This document shows positions 56,554 to 64,000 of a stretch of DNA of 64,000 nucleotides, one piece after another (position 1 is the stretch's first letter; every line of letters starts with the position of its first letter). The DNA is from Rothia nasimurium (GTDB lineage Bacteria; Actinomycetota; Actinomycetes; Actinomycetales; Micrococcaceae): positions 101,505 through 165,504 of the forward strand of contig NZ_CAKMTJ010000007.1 of assembly GCF_928392795.1 (NCBI RefSeq), written 5' to 3'. The notes under the pieces were generated by a model. It was not told the DNA's origin. It was given only the letters and a program-made list of their open reading frames with translations, and made no database searches. The translations under genes were made by a program, and so were the position numbers.

Positions 56554-59500
56554 ATGTCTAACTTTGCTTTTGTTTACCAGGCCCTGCCTGAGCTCTACCA
56601 GGATTGTGCCAAGGCCGAGGGCTATCTGGTGACGGACGCGCCCACCGCCTGCTTCTACGCCCGGCGGGCTATCGAGGGTTTGGTTGAGCATATTTACCGG
56701 GTGCGGGGTATCTATCGCCCGGAGCAGGCCACGTTGGCAACGCTGACCAGCAATGAGGCTTTCTCGGTATATCTCGACAATGACAAGCGTCTGAAGTTTA
56801 AGACTATCCGCCATCTGGGCAACGATGCGGCCCATAACTCCCGGAAAGTGCTGTCTGAGCGGGACGCCCAGCGGGCTGTTACCGACCTATTTCACCTGAT
56901 GGTCTGGGGTGTGTACAACCATTCGGCAAACCCAGCCCTAGCTCCTATGGGCAAGGCTTTTGACCGCCAGCTGATTCCCACGCTACGTCGTCAGGCGGAG
57001 CAGCGGGCCCTGACCCAGCAGCACATGGCTGAGGCTGAGGCAGAACGCACGGCTGAGATGGAGAGGATAGCAGCTGAGCACCAGGCGCGGGTGGATGCAA
57101 TGGACGCCGAGCTGGAGCGTCTTCGCGCCCAGTTGGCTGAAGCCCAGGCAGCTAAGACCTTGCCAGATACCCACGACTACAATGAGGCGGAGACCCGCGA
57201 CTACTTCATCGACCTGCTCCTGGGCGAAGCTGGCTGGCCCCTTGCTCATCAGCGGGACCGTGAGTACCCTGTGACGGGTCTGCCCACCCCCAGTGGGTCG
57301 GGCCGGGTTGATTACGTGCTGTGGGGTAGGGACGGCCGCCCCCTCGGCTTGGTTGAGGCCAAGCGGGCGCGGGAGTCGGTGGATGTTGGCCGCGACCAGG
57401 CAAAGGCCTATGCAGACGCGCTCCAGGCGGCAACCGGCGTCCGCCCGGTTATTTTCTATACCAACGGCTATACCCACTACCTGTGGGATGACGCTGCCGG
57501 TTACCCGCCGCGTGAGGTGCAGGGTTTCCTCACCGAAGATGAGCTGGCCCTTTTGATTGAGCGCAGGACCAGCCGCCAGCAGTTGAGCGGTCAGCAGGTG
57601 AATACTGAGATTGCGGGGCGCGACTATCAGCTGCGGGCTGTTGCTTCGGTGGCTGAGGCTTTTGATGCCCGGCGTCGTAAGGCCCTGCTGGTGATGGCGA
57701 CCGGTTCGGGTAAGACCCGCACAACCATCGCGCTGGTGGACCTGCTTTCGCGCGCCGGGTGGGTCAAGCGCGTCCTGTTCCTGGCTGACCGCACCGCCCT
57801 GGTGAATCAAGCGGTCAAGGCTTTCAAGGCCCATCTGCCGAATCTGGCTACGGTGAATCTGGTGGAAGATAAGCAGGCCAATGGCCGGGTCTATGCCAGC
57901 ACCTACCCCACCATGCTGAACATCATTAACCGCACCCGGGCTGAGGGCGAGGCCACTCTGCGCGAATTCGGCCCCGGTTACTTCGATTTGATTGTGATCG
58001 ATGAGGCTCACCGGTCGGTCTATGCCAAGTACAAGGCGATTTTTGAGTACTTTGACGCCCTGCTGGTGGGGCTCACCGCTACCCCTAAGGACGAGGTTGA
58101 TTTCAACACCTATGCCCTCTTTGACCTAGAAGCCGGCGTGCCAACCGACGCCTATACTCTCGATCAGGCGGTGAGCAATGGTTACCTGGTTCCTGCCCGG
58201 GGCTTTAGCGTGGGCACCTGTTTCTTGCGTGAGGGTATCCGTTATGACCAGCTGAGTGAGGCTGAGCAGGAGCAGTGGGAGTCTGCCGACTGGGGTGATA
58301 CTGTGCCCGAAGAAATTACCAGCGAAGCCCTGAATCGTTTTCTGTTTAACGCCGATACGGTCGATAAGGTGCTGACCACGCTCATGGAGCACGGCTACCG
58401 GGTAGCTGACGGTGAGTTACTGGGCAAGACCATCATTTTCGCCAAGAACCAGGCCCACGCTGATTTTATCTACGAACGGTTTAACGCGCTCTTCCCCGGC
58501 TACGGTGGCTCCTATGCCCAGGTGATTACTAACCGCACTTACGCGGCTGAGTCGGCGATTGAGAAGTTCTCCGAGCCGGAGTCTCTGCCTCGCATTGCCA
58601 TCAGCGTGGACATGCTCGATACCGGCATTGATGTGCCTGAGATTCTGAACCTGGTCTTTTTCAAGCTGGTACGGGCCAAGACCAAGTTCTGGCAGATGTT
58701 GGGGCGCGGCACCCGCCTAGCACCCGATGTTTTTGGCCCCGGGGCTGATAAGCAGGACTTCTTGGTCTTCGATTTCTGCCAGAACCTGGAGTATTTCAGC
58801 CAGGAACTGCCCGGCTCTGAGGGTCAGCTGGCAAAGCCTGTCTCTCAGCGGGTGTTTGAGACCCGGGTGAGGCTGGCTCGGGCCCTAGTGGGTTCTGGCA
58901 CCGTGAGTGCTGGGGACGATTACGCGGTGGCGGTGCGCTCTGATCTGGCTGCCTTTGTGGGTAGGTTCGATATGGGCAATGTGCTGGTGCGCCCCCACCG
59001 GGCTGCAGTGGAGCGCTTTGCATCCGCGGACGCCTGGGCGCAGCTTTCTGAGACAGAGGCCGAGTTGGCGCTGAGCTTGGGGGCTGTTGCCTCAACTGTG
59101 CCGGTTGAAGGAACCCTGGAGGCCAAGCAGTTTGACCTGCTCATGCTCGGGGCCCAGCTCTCTGCCCTCACCGGTGATTCTGCCGCACTGGCCCGCACCA
59201 AAGAGGTGGCCCAGACCCTCGCCGAGGACCTGCTGACCAAGGCAGCGGTTCCTGCCATCACGGCCGTTCTGCCCCACCTGGAGCAGCTGGCCGCAGATGA
59301 CTGGTGGGTGGATGTCTCCCCTGCTCTGCTGGAGTTCATGCGCAAGAAGCTGCGCGGTGTCACCCACCTGCTTGATAAGGGCCAGAAGAAGATTGTCTAC
59401 ACCAATTTTCAGGACGAGCTTATCGACCCGGTTGAGGTCGAGGTAGTGCGCACCCAGGTGGGCATGAACCAGGAGCGGTTTGAGCAGAAAATGCAGGAGT

Positions 59501-59931
59501 ACCTGCGCGAGCACCTGGATGCTGTTGCCGTGCAGAAGGTTCTTCGCGGCAAGCAGCTAACGGACGAGGATTTTGTTGCCCTGGCTGATTTGATCGACGC
59601 TTCGGGAATTGGCGGGCCGGCAAATATGCAGGTGGCGCGTGAGTCCGGGGGTCTGGGTATGTTTGTGCGCTCGCTGGTGGGTTTGAGCCGGGACGAGGCC
59701 CGGGCGGCTTTTGCGGTCTTTTTGGATGAGTCGCGGTATTCGGCGACGCAGATTCGGTTTGTGCAGCGCATTGTGGATGAGCTGAGTGAGAATGGTACGG
59801 TTGACCCGTCGCGTCTCTATGAGGATCCCTATGTGAGTTTGGGTGACCCGCTTGAGATGTTCGGAGACGATGACGCCTTTGAGATTGTCTCGATTCTCAA
59901 CCGAATCAGGGCTACGGCCGAGGTGGCTTAA
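56554..59931 (+). CDS. hsdR: Type I restriction enzyme R subunit HsdR
   Basis: The 1125-residue protein (ATG at 56554, GAGG upstream) has an N-terminal DUF4145-like helical domain (about 30-120, with ACFYARRAIEGLVEHIYRVRG). A charged coiled coil follows (about 145-205). The PD-(D/E)xK nuclease has RVDYVLWG and LVEAKRA (Asp near 253, Glu-x-Lys near 268-270). The SF2 motor has ATGSGKT (382-388), DEAH (483-486) and GLTATPKDE, and the C-terminal helical domain resembles those of the HsdR/EcoEI family. It translocates DNA and cuts unmethylated DNA together with HsdM and HsdS. It is transcribed separately from hsdM. Confidence 0.93.
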   Translation: MSNFAFVYQALPELYQDCAKAEGYLVTDAPTACFYARRAIEGLVEHIYRVRGIYRPEQATLATLTSNEAFSVYLDNDKRLKFKTIRHLGNDAAHNSRKVLSERDAQRAVTDLFHLMVWGVYNHSANPALAPMGKAFDRQLIPTLRRQAEQRALTQQHMAEAEAERTAEMERIAAEHQARVDAMDAELERLRAQLAEAQAAKTLPDTHDYNEAETRDYFIDLLLGEAGWPLAHQRDREYPVTGLPTPSGSGRVDYVLWGRDGRPLGLVEAKRARESVDVGRDQAKAYADALQAATGVRPVIFYTNGYTHYLWDDAAGYPPREVQGFLTEDELALLIERRTSRQQLSGQQVNTEIAGRDYQLRAVASVAEAFDARRRKALLVMATGSGKTRTTIALVDLLSRAGWVKRVLFLADRTALVNQAVKAFKAHLPNLATVNLVEDKQANGRVYASTYPTMLNIINRTRAEGEATLREFGPGYFDLIVIDEAHRSVYAKYKAIFEYFDALLVGLTATPKDEVDFNTYALFDLEAGVPTDAYTLDQAVSNGYLVPARGFSVGTCFLREGIRYDQLSEAEQEQWESADWGDTVPEEITSEALNRFLFNADTVDKVLTTLMEHGYRVADGELLGKTIIFAKNQAHADFIYERFNALFPGYGGSYAQVITNRTYAAESAIEKFSEPESLPRIAISVDMLDTGIDVPEILNLVFFKLVRAKTKFWQMLGRGTRLAPDVFGPGADKQDFLVFDFCQNLEYFSQELPGSEGQLAKPVSQRVFETRVRLARALVGSGTVSAGDDYAVAVRSDLAAFVGRFDMGNVLVRPHRAAVERFASADAWAQLSETEAELALSLGAVASTVPVEGTLEAKQFDLLMLGAQLSALTGDSAALARTKEVAQTLAEDLLTKAAVPAITAVLPHLEQLAADDWWVDVSPALLEFMRKKLRGVTHLLDKGQKKIVYTNFQDELIDPVEVEVVRTQVGMNQERFEQKMQEYLREHLDAVAVQKVLRGKQLTDEDFVALADLIDASGIGGPANMQVARESGGLGMFVRSLVGLSRDEARAAFAVFLDESRYSATQIRFVQRIVDELSENGTVDPSRLYEDPYVSLGDPLEMFGDDDAFEIVSILNRIRATAEVA

Positions 59932-59941
59932 GGGAAATCTT

Positions 59942-60262
59942 TTAGCAGATGGTGACTAGGTCTTTCTTGGCTTCTGCTGAGATTTTCTCTCGCAAAACTG
60001 TGGGGGTAACAACGTCAACCCTGACACCTAAGAGCCGTCTGAGTGATTCTGAAATTCCAGCGAGTTTCATGATGGTTGCGCCTTTGGTGTCGTCAATGTC
60101 GACCATGATGTCGATGTCGCTCTGTGCATGAGCATCCCCACGCGCGACTGAACCGAAAAGCCTGGGGTTGGTGGCTCCGTACTTGCGGAAGATTGCGCCG
60201 ATAGCGTCGCTGTTATCAGCAATGAGTTTCTGTAGTCTCAGTGAATCTGCGCTGGCTGTCAT
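59942..60262 (-). CDS. MNT-type nucleotidyltransferase, antisense within the type I locus
   Basis: The 106-residue protein is a minimal nucleotidyltransferase with LFGSVARGDAHAQSDIDIMVDI (the GS and DxD metal site) and a third acidic residue in RVDVVTP. Such MNT proteins are usually antitoxins or modifiers paired with a HEPN protein, but no HEPN gene is adjacent. It lies between hsdR and hsdM on the opposite strand; its stop is 10 bp from that of hsdR. TAGACT ends 7 nt before the ATG at 60262, with AGGGA also present, so the start may be leaderless. Confidence 0.85.
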   Translation of the reverse strand: MTASADSLRLQKLIADNSDAIGAIFRKYGATNPRLFGSVARGDAHAQSDIDIMVDIDDTKGATIMKLAGISESLRRLLGVRVDVVTPTVLREKISAEAKKDLVTIC

Positions 60263-60269
60263 GTTCCCT

Positions 60270-60275
60270 AGTCTA
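60270..60275 (-). promoter_or_regulatory. Candidate -10 of the MNT gene
   Basis: TAGACT on the minus strand, 7 nt before the ATG at 60262. Confidence 0.4.
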
Positions 60276-60323
60276 CGCAAGGTTTTCTTCCCTGGGTAGA
60301 GGCTGCCCAGAGGTATAACCCCA

Positions 60324-60329
60324 TATACT
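60324..60329 (+). promoter_or_regulatory. Predicted leaderless -10 of hsdM
   Basis: TATACT followed by TAGAACT (7 nt) and the ATG at 60337; no Shine-Dalgarno. hsdM-hsdS would be expressed independently of hsdR. Confidence 0.5.
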
Positions 60330-60336
60330 TAGAACT

Positions 60337-61818
60337 ATGGCTATTGCAATCTCGGGCGAGACTAAACCGCGTATTGATCGTATTTGGAATGATTTTTGGT
60401 CGGGCGGTATTTCTAACCCGCTAGAGGTTATTGAGCAGATGACTTATCTGCTGTTTATTCGTCGTTTGGATGATGCGCAGACCCGTGCTGAGAAGAAGGC
60501 TCGGTTGACTGGCCGCCCGGTGGAGAACCCCGTCTTCGGTGAAGGTCAGGAGCTGCTGCGGTGGCAGAATTTTAAGAATCAGGATCCTCAGGTCATGTTT
60601 GACCTGATGAATACTGGTATTTTCCCCTTTTTGCGGAATTTGGGGAGTCAGGTGGGTGGTGAGGCGTCCACGTATTCGCAGCATATGAAGGACGCTACTT
60701 TCCGCATTCCCTCCCCTGCCTTGTTGGCTAAGGTGGTTGATCAGTTAGACGCGATAGCTCTTGATGATCTTGATACGAGTGGCGACTTGTATGAGTACAT
60801 GCTCTCAAAGTTGGCAACGTCGGGTACGAATGGCCAGTTCCGCACTCCGCGACACATTATTGAGTTGATGGTGGCGATGATGGCGCCTGATGTTGAGGAC
60901 GTCATTGTGGACCCTGCCTGCGGTACGGCTGGTTTTTTGGTGGCGGCTGCTGAGTGGGTGCGTGAGAATCGTGACCCGTTTACGAACGCGAAGCACCGGG
61001 AGCATTTCCATGGGGGTATGTTCCACGGGTATGACTTTGATTCGACTATGTTGCGTATTGGGTCGATGAATATGATGTTGCACGGGGTGAATAACCCTGA
61101 TATTCGCTACCGGGATTCTTTGAGTGAGGGTGCCAGTGAGGACGCCGAGAAGTATTCTTTGATTCTGGCGAATCCGCCGTTTGCGGGAAGCTTGGATTAT
61201 GAGGCCACGAGCCAGGATTTGTTGAAGGTCGCTAAGACCAAGAAGACTGAGCTGCTGTTTTTGGCTCTGTTTTTGAAGTTGTTGAAGCCCGGTGGTCGGG
61301 CTGCTGTGATTGTGCCTGATGGTGTTTTATTTGGGTCGTCGAAGGCTCATAAGGACGTTCGCCGCGCCTTGGTTGAGGACCAGAAGCTGGACGCTGTGGT
61401 TAAGTTACCTTCGGGTGTCTTTAAGCCCTATGCGGGTGTTTCGACCGCGATTTTGTTCTTTACAAAGACGAATTCGGGTGGCACTGACGAGGTGTGGTTC
61501 TTTGATGTTGAGGCTGATGGGTTCAGTCTGGATGATAAGCGGAACCCGGTTGAGGCTAATGACCTGCCGGAGGTTTTGAAGCGCTGGGCTGAGCGTGATG
61601 GGGCTGAACGTGAGCGGGCCCGCACGGAGAAGTCTTTTACTGTTCCTAAGAGTGAGATTGTGGAGCAGGGCTATGACCTCTCTATTAACCGGTATAAGGA
61701 GCTGGTTTTTGAAGAGGTAGCCTACCGTTCCCCTGAGGAGATTATTGCGGAGCTGGAGCAGACCCAGCGCGAAATTGGCGAGCACATTGAGCAGCTGAAG
61801 AAGGTGATGGGGCTGTGA
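60337..61818 (+). CDS. hsdM: Type I DNA methyltransferase M subunit HsdM
   Basis: The 493-residue N6-adenine methyltransferase has the HsdM N-terminal domain (about 10-140), SAM motif DPACGTAGFLVAA (192-204), catalytic NPPF (279-282), and the TPRHIIELMV segment before motif I. It methylates adenine in the target set by HsdS and protects host DNA. Codons end in G or T more often than in flanking core genes, but the gene is not AT-rich. Its stop overlaps the hsdS start by four bases (GTGA). Confidence 0.95.
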   Translation: MAIAISGETKPRIDRIWNDFWSGGISNPLEVIEQMTYLLFIRRLDDAQTRAEKKARLTGRPVENPVFGEGQELLRWQNFKNQDPQVMFDLMNTGIFPFLRNLGSQVGGEASTYSQHMKDATFRIPSPALLAKVVDQLDAIALDDLDTSGDLYEYMLSKLATSGTNGQFRTPRHIIELMVAMMAPDVEDVIVDPACGTAGFLVAAAEWVRENRDPFTNAKHREHFHGGMFHGYDFDSTMLRIGSMNMMLHGVNNPDIRYRDSLSEGASEDAEKYSLILANPPFAGSLDYEATSQDLLKVAKTKKTELLFLALFLKLLKPGGRAAVIVPDGVLFGSSKAHKDVRRALVEDQKLDAVVKLPSGVFKPYAGVSTAILFFTKTNSGGTDEVWFFDVEADGFSLDDKRNPVEANDLPEVLKRWAERDGAERERARTEKSFTVPKSEIVEQGYDLSINRYKELVFEEVAYRSPEEIIAELEQTQREIGEHIEQLKKVMGL

Positions 61819-62906
61819 GCGAGACAAGGACGGTGAGGCTCGGTGATTACTGCCATAAAATTGAAAAGATTACTTCAAAAAACTTCTCGGATGAATCATT
61901 TCAGTACGTAGATTTAAGTTCAATCGACAACAAGAAGAAAATCATAACTAGGGTCAGCAAGATATTAACAACAGAAGCTCCAAGTCGCGCTAAACAGTTA
62001 CTCAAAAAGGGAGATATTCTCGTATCCACGGTACGCCCCAATTTAAATGCTGTAGCTGTTGTTCCAGATGAGCTTGATGGATGCATCGGCTCAACAGGAT
62101 TTTCGGTCCTTCGTCCTACCGATGAACTGGACCCTGTTTATCTTTTCTCTTGGGTGTGCTCTCCTACATTTGTAAATAGCATGGCAAACCTAGCTACTGG
62201 CGCTAGCTACCCGGCTATCAGCGATAGAGTAGTGAAAGATTCTCTTATTCCGCTCCCCCCACTCGAAGAACAAAAGAGAATTGCAGCTGAATTCACTCTA
62301 ACAAGATTAATTTCACAAAAGCGTGAGCGCCAGCAGGAGCTTTTCGAAGAACTTAAATCAGCAGTTTTCCATGACTTATTCGGTGCCTACAACGAGAACG
62401 TGGTTAAGCTAGGCGAGGTAGCTGATATTACTGCGGGTATCACCAAGGGACGTAAAACCAATCAAGCTACCCGGGAAGTCCCCTATCTGGCGGTGGCAAA
62501 TGTTCAATCAGGCTTTCTCAAACTGGATAACGTGAAAACAATTGAAGCTACAGAAGCTGAAATTGAAAAATACCGTCTACAAAAAGGGGATATCATTCTT
62601 ACCGAGGGTGGGGACCCTGACAAACTGGGGCGTGGTACTGTTTGGAATGATGAGCTGCCAGAAGTAATCCACCAAAACCATATTTTTCGCGTACGTTTAC
62701 ACACAGACTCAGGGCTTACCCCTGAGTTCGTAGAGGGTTATTTATCTGACCCTCGAGCTCGTAAACACTTCCTAAGAAGTGCTAAACAAACCACAGGAAT
62801 TGCCTCAATCAATAAAACACAGTTATCAAGTTTAACCATACCAATCCCTCAGAGCAATTTCATAAAAAAATTTAACAAACAAAATGAAGTTTTCAAAAAT
62901 ATTTGA
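61815..62906 (+). CDS. hsdS: Type I specificity subunit HsdS, C-terminally short
   Basis: The 363-residue protein has two target recognition domains, each ending in the usual motif: TGASYPAISDRVVKDSLIPLPPLEEQKRIAAEF (first half, about 130-165) and TGIASINKTQLSSLTIPIP (second). The central coiled coil (about 165-195) is present, but the C-terminal helix that normally follows the second domain is cut to about 15 residues ending NEVFKNI. The DNA is clearly more AT-rich than hsdM, as expected for exchangeable specificity genes. The short end may weaken the circular HsdS fold, or it may be natural for this group. Confidence 0.88.
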   Translation: MSETRTVRLGDYCHKIEKITSKNFSDESFQYVDLSSIDNKKKIITRVSKILTTEAPSRAKQLLKKGDILVSTVRPNLNAVAVVPDELDGCIGSTGFSVLRPTDELDPVYLFSWVCSPTFVNSMANLATGASYPAISDRVVKDSLIPLPPLEEQKRIAAEFTLTRLISQKRERQQELFEELKSAVFHDLFGAYNENVVKLGEVADITAGITKGRKTNQATREVPYLAVANVQSGFLKLDNVKTIEATEAEIEKYRLQKGDIILTEGGDPDKLGRGTVWNDELPEVIHQNHIFRVRLHTDSGLTPEFVEGYLSDPRARKHFLRSAKQTTGIASINKTQLSSLTIPIPQSNFIKKFNKQNEVFKNI

Positions 62907-62922
62907 CCGAAAAATATAAAGC

Positions 62923-63741
62923 ATGGATAACACTCAAAAAGAATCACGAGATTCGCAAAATAAAAATTTATTGAAATTTATTAATCAGGAAAATCCATTC
63001 GGCGCCCTAAAAGCGCTCCCCCTTTTAGTAATTATTGCAAATATCATAATATTCTCATCAGCATTAAAGCTTACAGGTGGAGACTACTATCTTGCTAGCG
63101 AAGCTATAAAAAGCATTGACTTGAATTCATGGTGGATATCCAATCTATCTACAATAGTATTAGCTATATTTTTTTGCGCTTCACCGCTTTTCTACTACCC
63201 TAGCCAAGGAATTTCAAGTCGCGCAATTTTCTACTTCAAAGAAACCTTTTCTATCACTAAAATTCCACCGTACACAGAGACAATAACTGCCCAAGTTCTA
63301 GCCTCTTTCTTTATTCTATCCACCTCTGCATACATTAATTACATTCTCGGATTTAAAAGTTTTATTGTTCCCGGACTCATTACATCATTTGCGTATCTCA
63401 TCATTTCTCTTATAATAATTTTTGCAGGAATTCCCTCAAAAGGCGAGCTGCAACAATACACAAAATCAATATCTAAAAAGCTTCCAGTGATAGTTTCTAT
63501 AATATTAACTTTCCTCTCTCCAGTTATCGTTTCTGATTCCGCCATCTTAGGACAGAGCTGCTTAATTCAAACATCAGATGAAGGATCAAAACCTATTGCA
63601 GATATCATTCCACTTGATTTTTCAAAAGATTCACTTAAAGCAATATATTTAAATGACCCTGGTTACATCAAACACAGCACCATCGATGAATCTTTTTCAA
63701 TCTACCCAAACTCATGTGACTCAATCGATTTTTCACCATAA
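62923..63741 (+). CDS. AT-rich hypothetical membrane protein after hsdS
   Basis: The 272-residue protein has a charged, Asn/Gln-rich N-terminus (1-30), five predicted helices (about 32-52, 70-92, 118-141, 145-170 and 185-207) and a C-terminal soluble region of about 65 residues. That region carries two cysteines (GQSCLIQ and NSCDSIDF) and is probably extracytoplasmic. Base composition is about one third GC, far below the rest of the window, so it was probably acquired recently. It starts 16 bp after hsdS without a clear ribosome site. I recognise no family; its place next to hsdS suggests an accessory defence or hitchhiking gene. Confidence 0.6.
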   Translation: MDNTQKESRDSQNKNLLKFINQENPFGALKALPLLVIIANIIIFSSALKLTGGDYYLASEAIKSIDLNSWWISNLSTIVLAIFFCASPLFYYPSQGISSRAIFYFKETFSITKIPPYTETITAQVLASFFILSTSAYINYILGFKSFIVPGLITSFAYLIISLIIIFAGIPSKGELQQYTKSISKKLPVIVSIILTFLSPVIVSDSAILGQSCLIQTSDEGSKPIADIIPLDFSKDSLKAIYLNDPGYIKHSTIDESFSIYPNSCDSIDFSP

Positions 63742-63945
63742 TCAAATGCACATGGCAAGATTAAGCAGAAATAGTGAAAGCAAAATTTTTAATGCAATAA
63801 CTAAATCAAATGTAGCATTTGCCAATTATTTCTGACCTATGCTGTGATGATATATTTCATCAAAACTAGGTTAAGAGGCTTATTCAAAAGTAGGCACGCA
63901 CCCCACACCCACCAACTAGACAACGGCCCCACCCGCGGCAAAAAT
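63742..63945. other. Composition boundary after the AT-rich gene
   Basis: These 204 bases hold no credible gene. AT-rich sequence continues to about 63880 and then switches abruptly to C-rich sequence (CACGCACCCCACACCC), which probably marks the edge of the imported segment. Confidence 0.5.
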
Positions 63946-64000
63946 ATGAGCGTTAAATCTCTACAAATAACCTCAAGCCATACCGGACAAGACCGTTGCC
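63946..64000 (+). CDS. Start of a possible gene cut by the window edge
   Basis: An ATG at 63946 opens a frame reading MSVKSLQITSSHTGQDRC to the window edge. Only 18 residues are available and there is no clear Shine-Dalgarno, so the product cannot be named. Confidence 0.3.
   Translation, partial: MSVKSLQITSSHTGQDRC

Larger units (their letters stand above)
7471..57446. repeat. Dispersed 9-mer GGGCGGACG (16 copies)
   Basis: Exact copies read on the plus strand begin at 7471, 10285, 13257, 15941, 18628, 23196, 32684, 34709, 52299 and 56389. Minus-strand copies (CGTCCGCCC on the plus strand) begin at 8092, 8145, 17521, 36696, 54646 and 57438. In 11 of 16 the base before is also G. Copies lie inside genes on both strands and in different reading frames. 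The coordinates here span the first to the last copy, and counts are by eye. Confidence 0.6.

Noticed and set aside
1..64000. CRISPR arrays, rRNA operons, insertion sequences, prophage or replication origin
   Set aside because: No regularly spaced repeats, rRNA sequence, transposase or integrase motifs, or DnaA-box clusters were seen on reading both strands.

Overview
This is a high-GC actinobacterial chromosome segment, most likely from Micrococcaceae and probably close to Rothia. The evidence is a Pup ligation cluster (pup, pafA, dop, ARC ATPase), mycothiol ligase MshC, the polymerase-binding protein RbpA, an actinobacterial diheme QcrC with CtaE and QcrA, a naturally fused PafBC regulator, HelY, and many genes that start directly at a predicted transcription start. 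The genus is inferred from gene content only.

Layout. 1-2.4 kb: respiratory genes ctaE-qcrC-qcrA (qcrA is cut by the window edge). 2.6-6.4 kb: trpD, a DUF3054 membrane protein, an NfeD/SPFH pair and rbpA. 6.4-16.5 kb (all minus): polyprenol-phosphate mannosyltransferase, an amidohydrolase-like protein that has lost its metal-binding HxH, helY, tatC-tatA with a coupled small membrane protein, fused pafBC and two FKBP-type prolyl isomerases. 16.6-23.9 kb: pafA-pup-dop-arc-trmI and an M50 protease. No prcB/prcA lies between pup and pafA, and the ARC ATPase lacks the C-terminal Tyr-containing tail that docks on the 20S core, so pupylation here is probably uncoupled from a proteasome. 24-28.7 kb: PAC2 protein, mshC, uppP, an acidic protein and L-lactate dehydrogenase. 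29-36 kb: a DHA2-type exporter, selO, tRNA-Leu(GAG) and pepN. 36-45.3 kb: a HIRAN-like membrane protein, an LCP cell-wall ligase with an EF-hand-like loop, rpmE2, an rRNA/tRNA methyltransferase, an ABC ATPase, serB, two SDR genes flanking a large inverted repeat, and DUF3099/SURF1 genes. 45.3-56.4 kb: xanthine salvage (pbuX-xpt), a YdjM-like protein behind a LexA-like box, an unrecognised 26-residue small ORF with its own promoter, an ABC-F ATPase, the biotin importer bioYMN behind a BioQ-like operator, and a heterodimeric ABC exporter with one degenerate ATP site. 56.5 kb to the end: a type I restriction-modification locus (hsdR, antisense MNT nucleotidyltransferase, hsdM, hsdS) that becomes strongly AT-rich from hsdS onward and continues into an unknown membrane protein. 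This end is the accessory part of the window.

Two signals cut across gene boundaries. Many genes show a TANNNT-type -10 box ending 6-7 nt before the start codon with no Shine-Dalgarno, which predicts leaderless mRNAs. The 9-mer GGGCGGACG also occurs 16 times by hand count on either strand and in several reading frames, far above a GC-matched expectation of about two.
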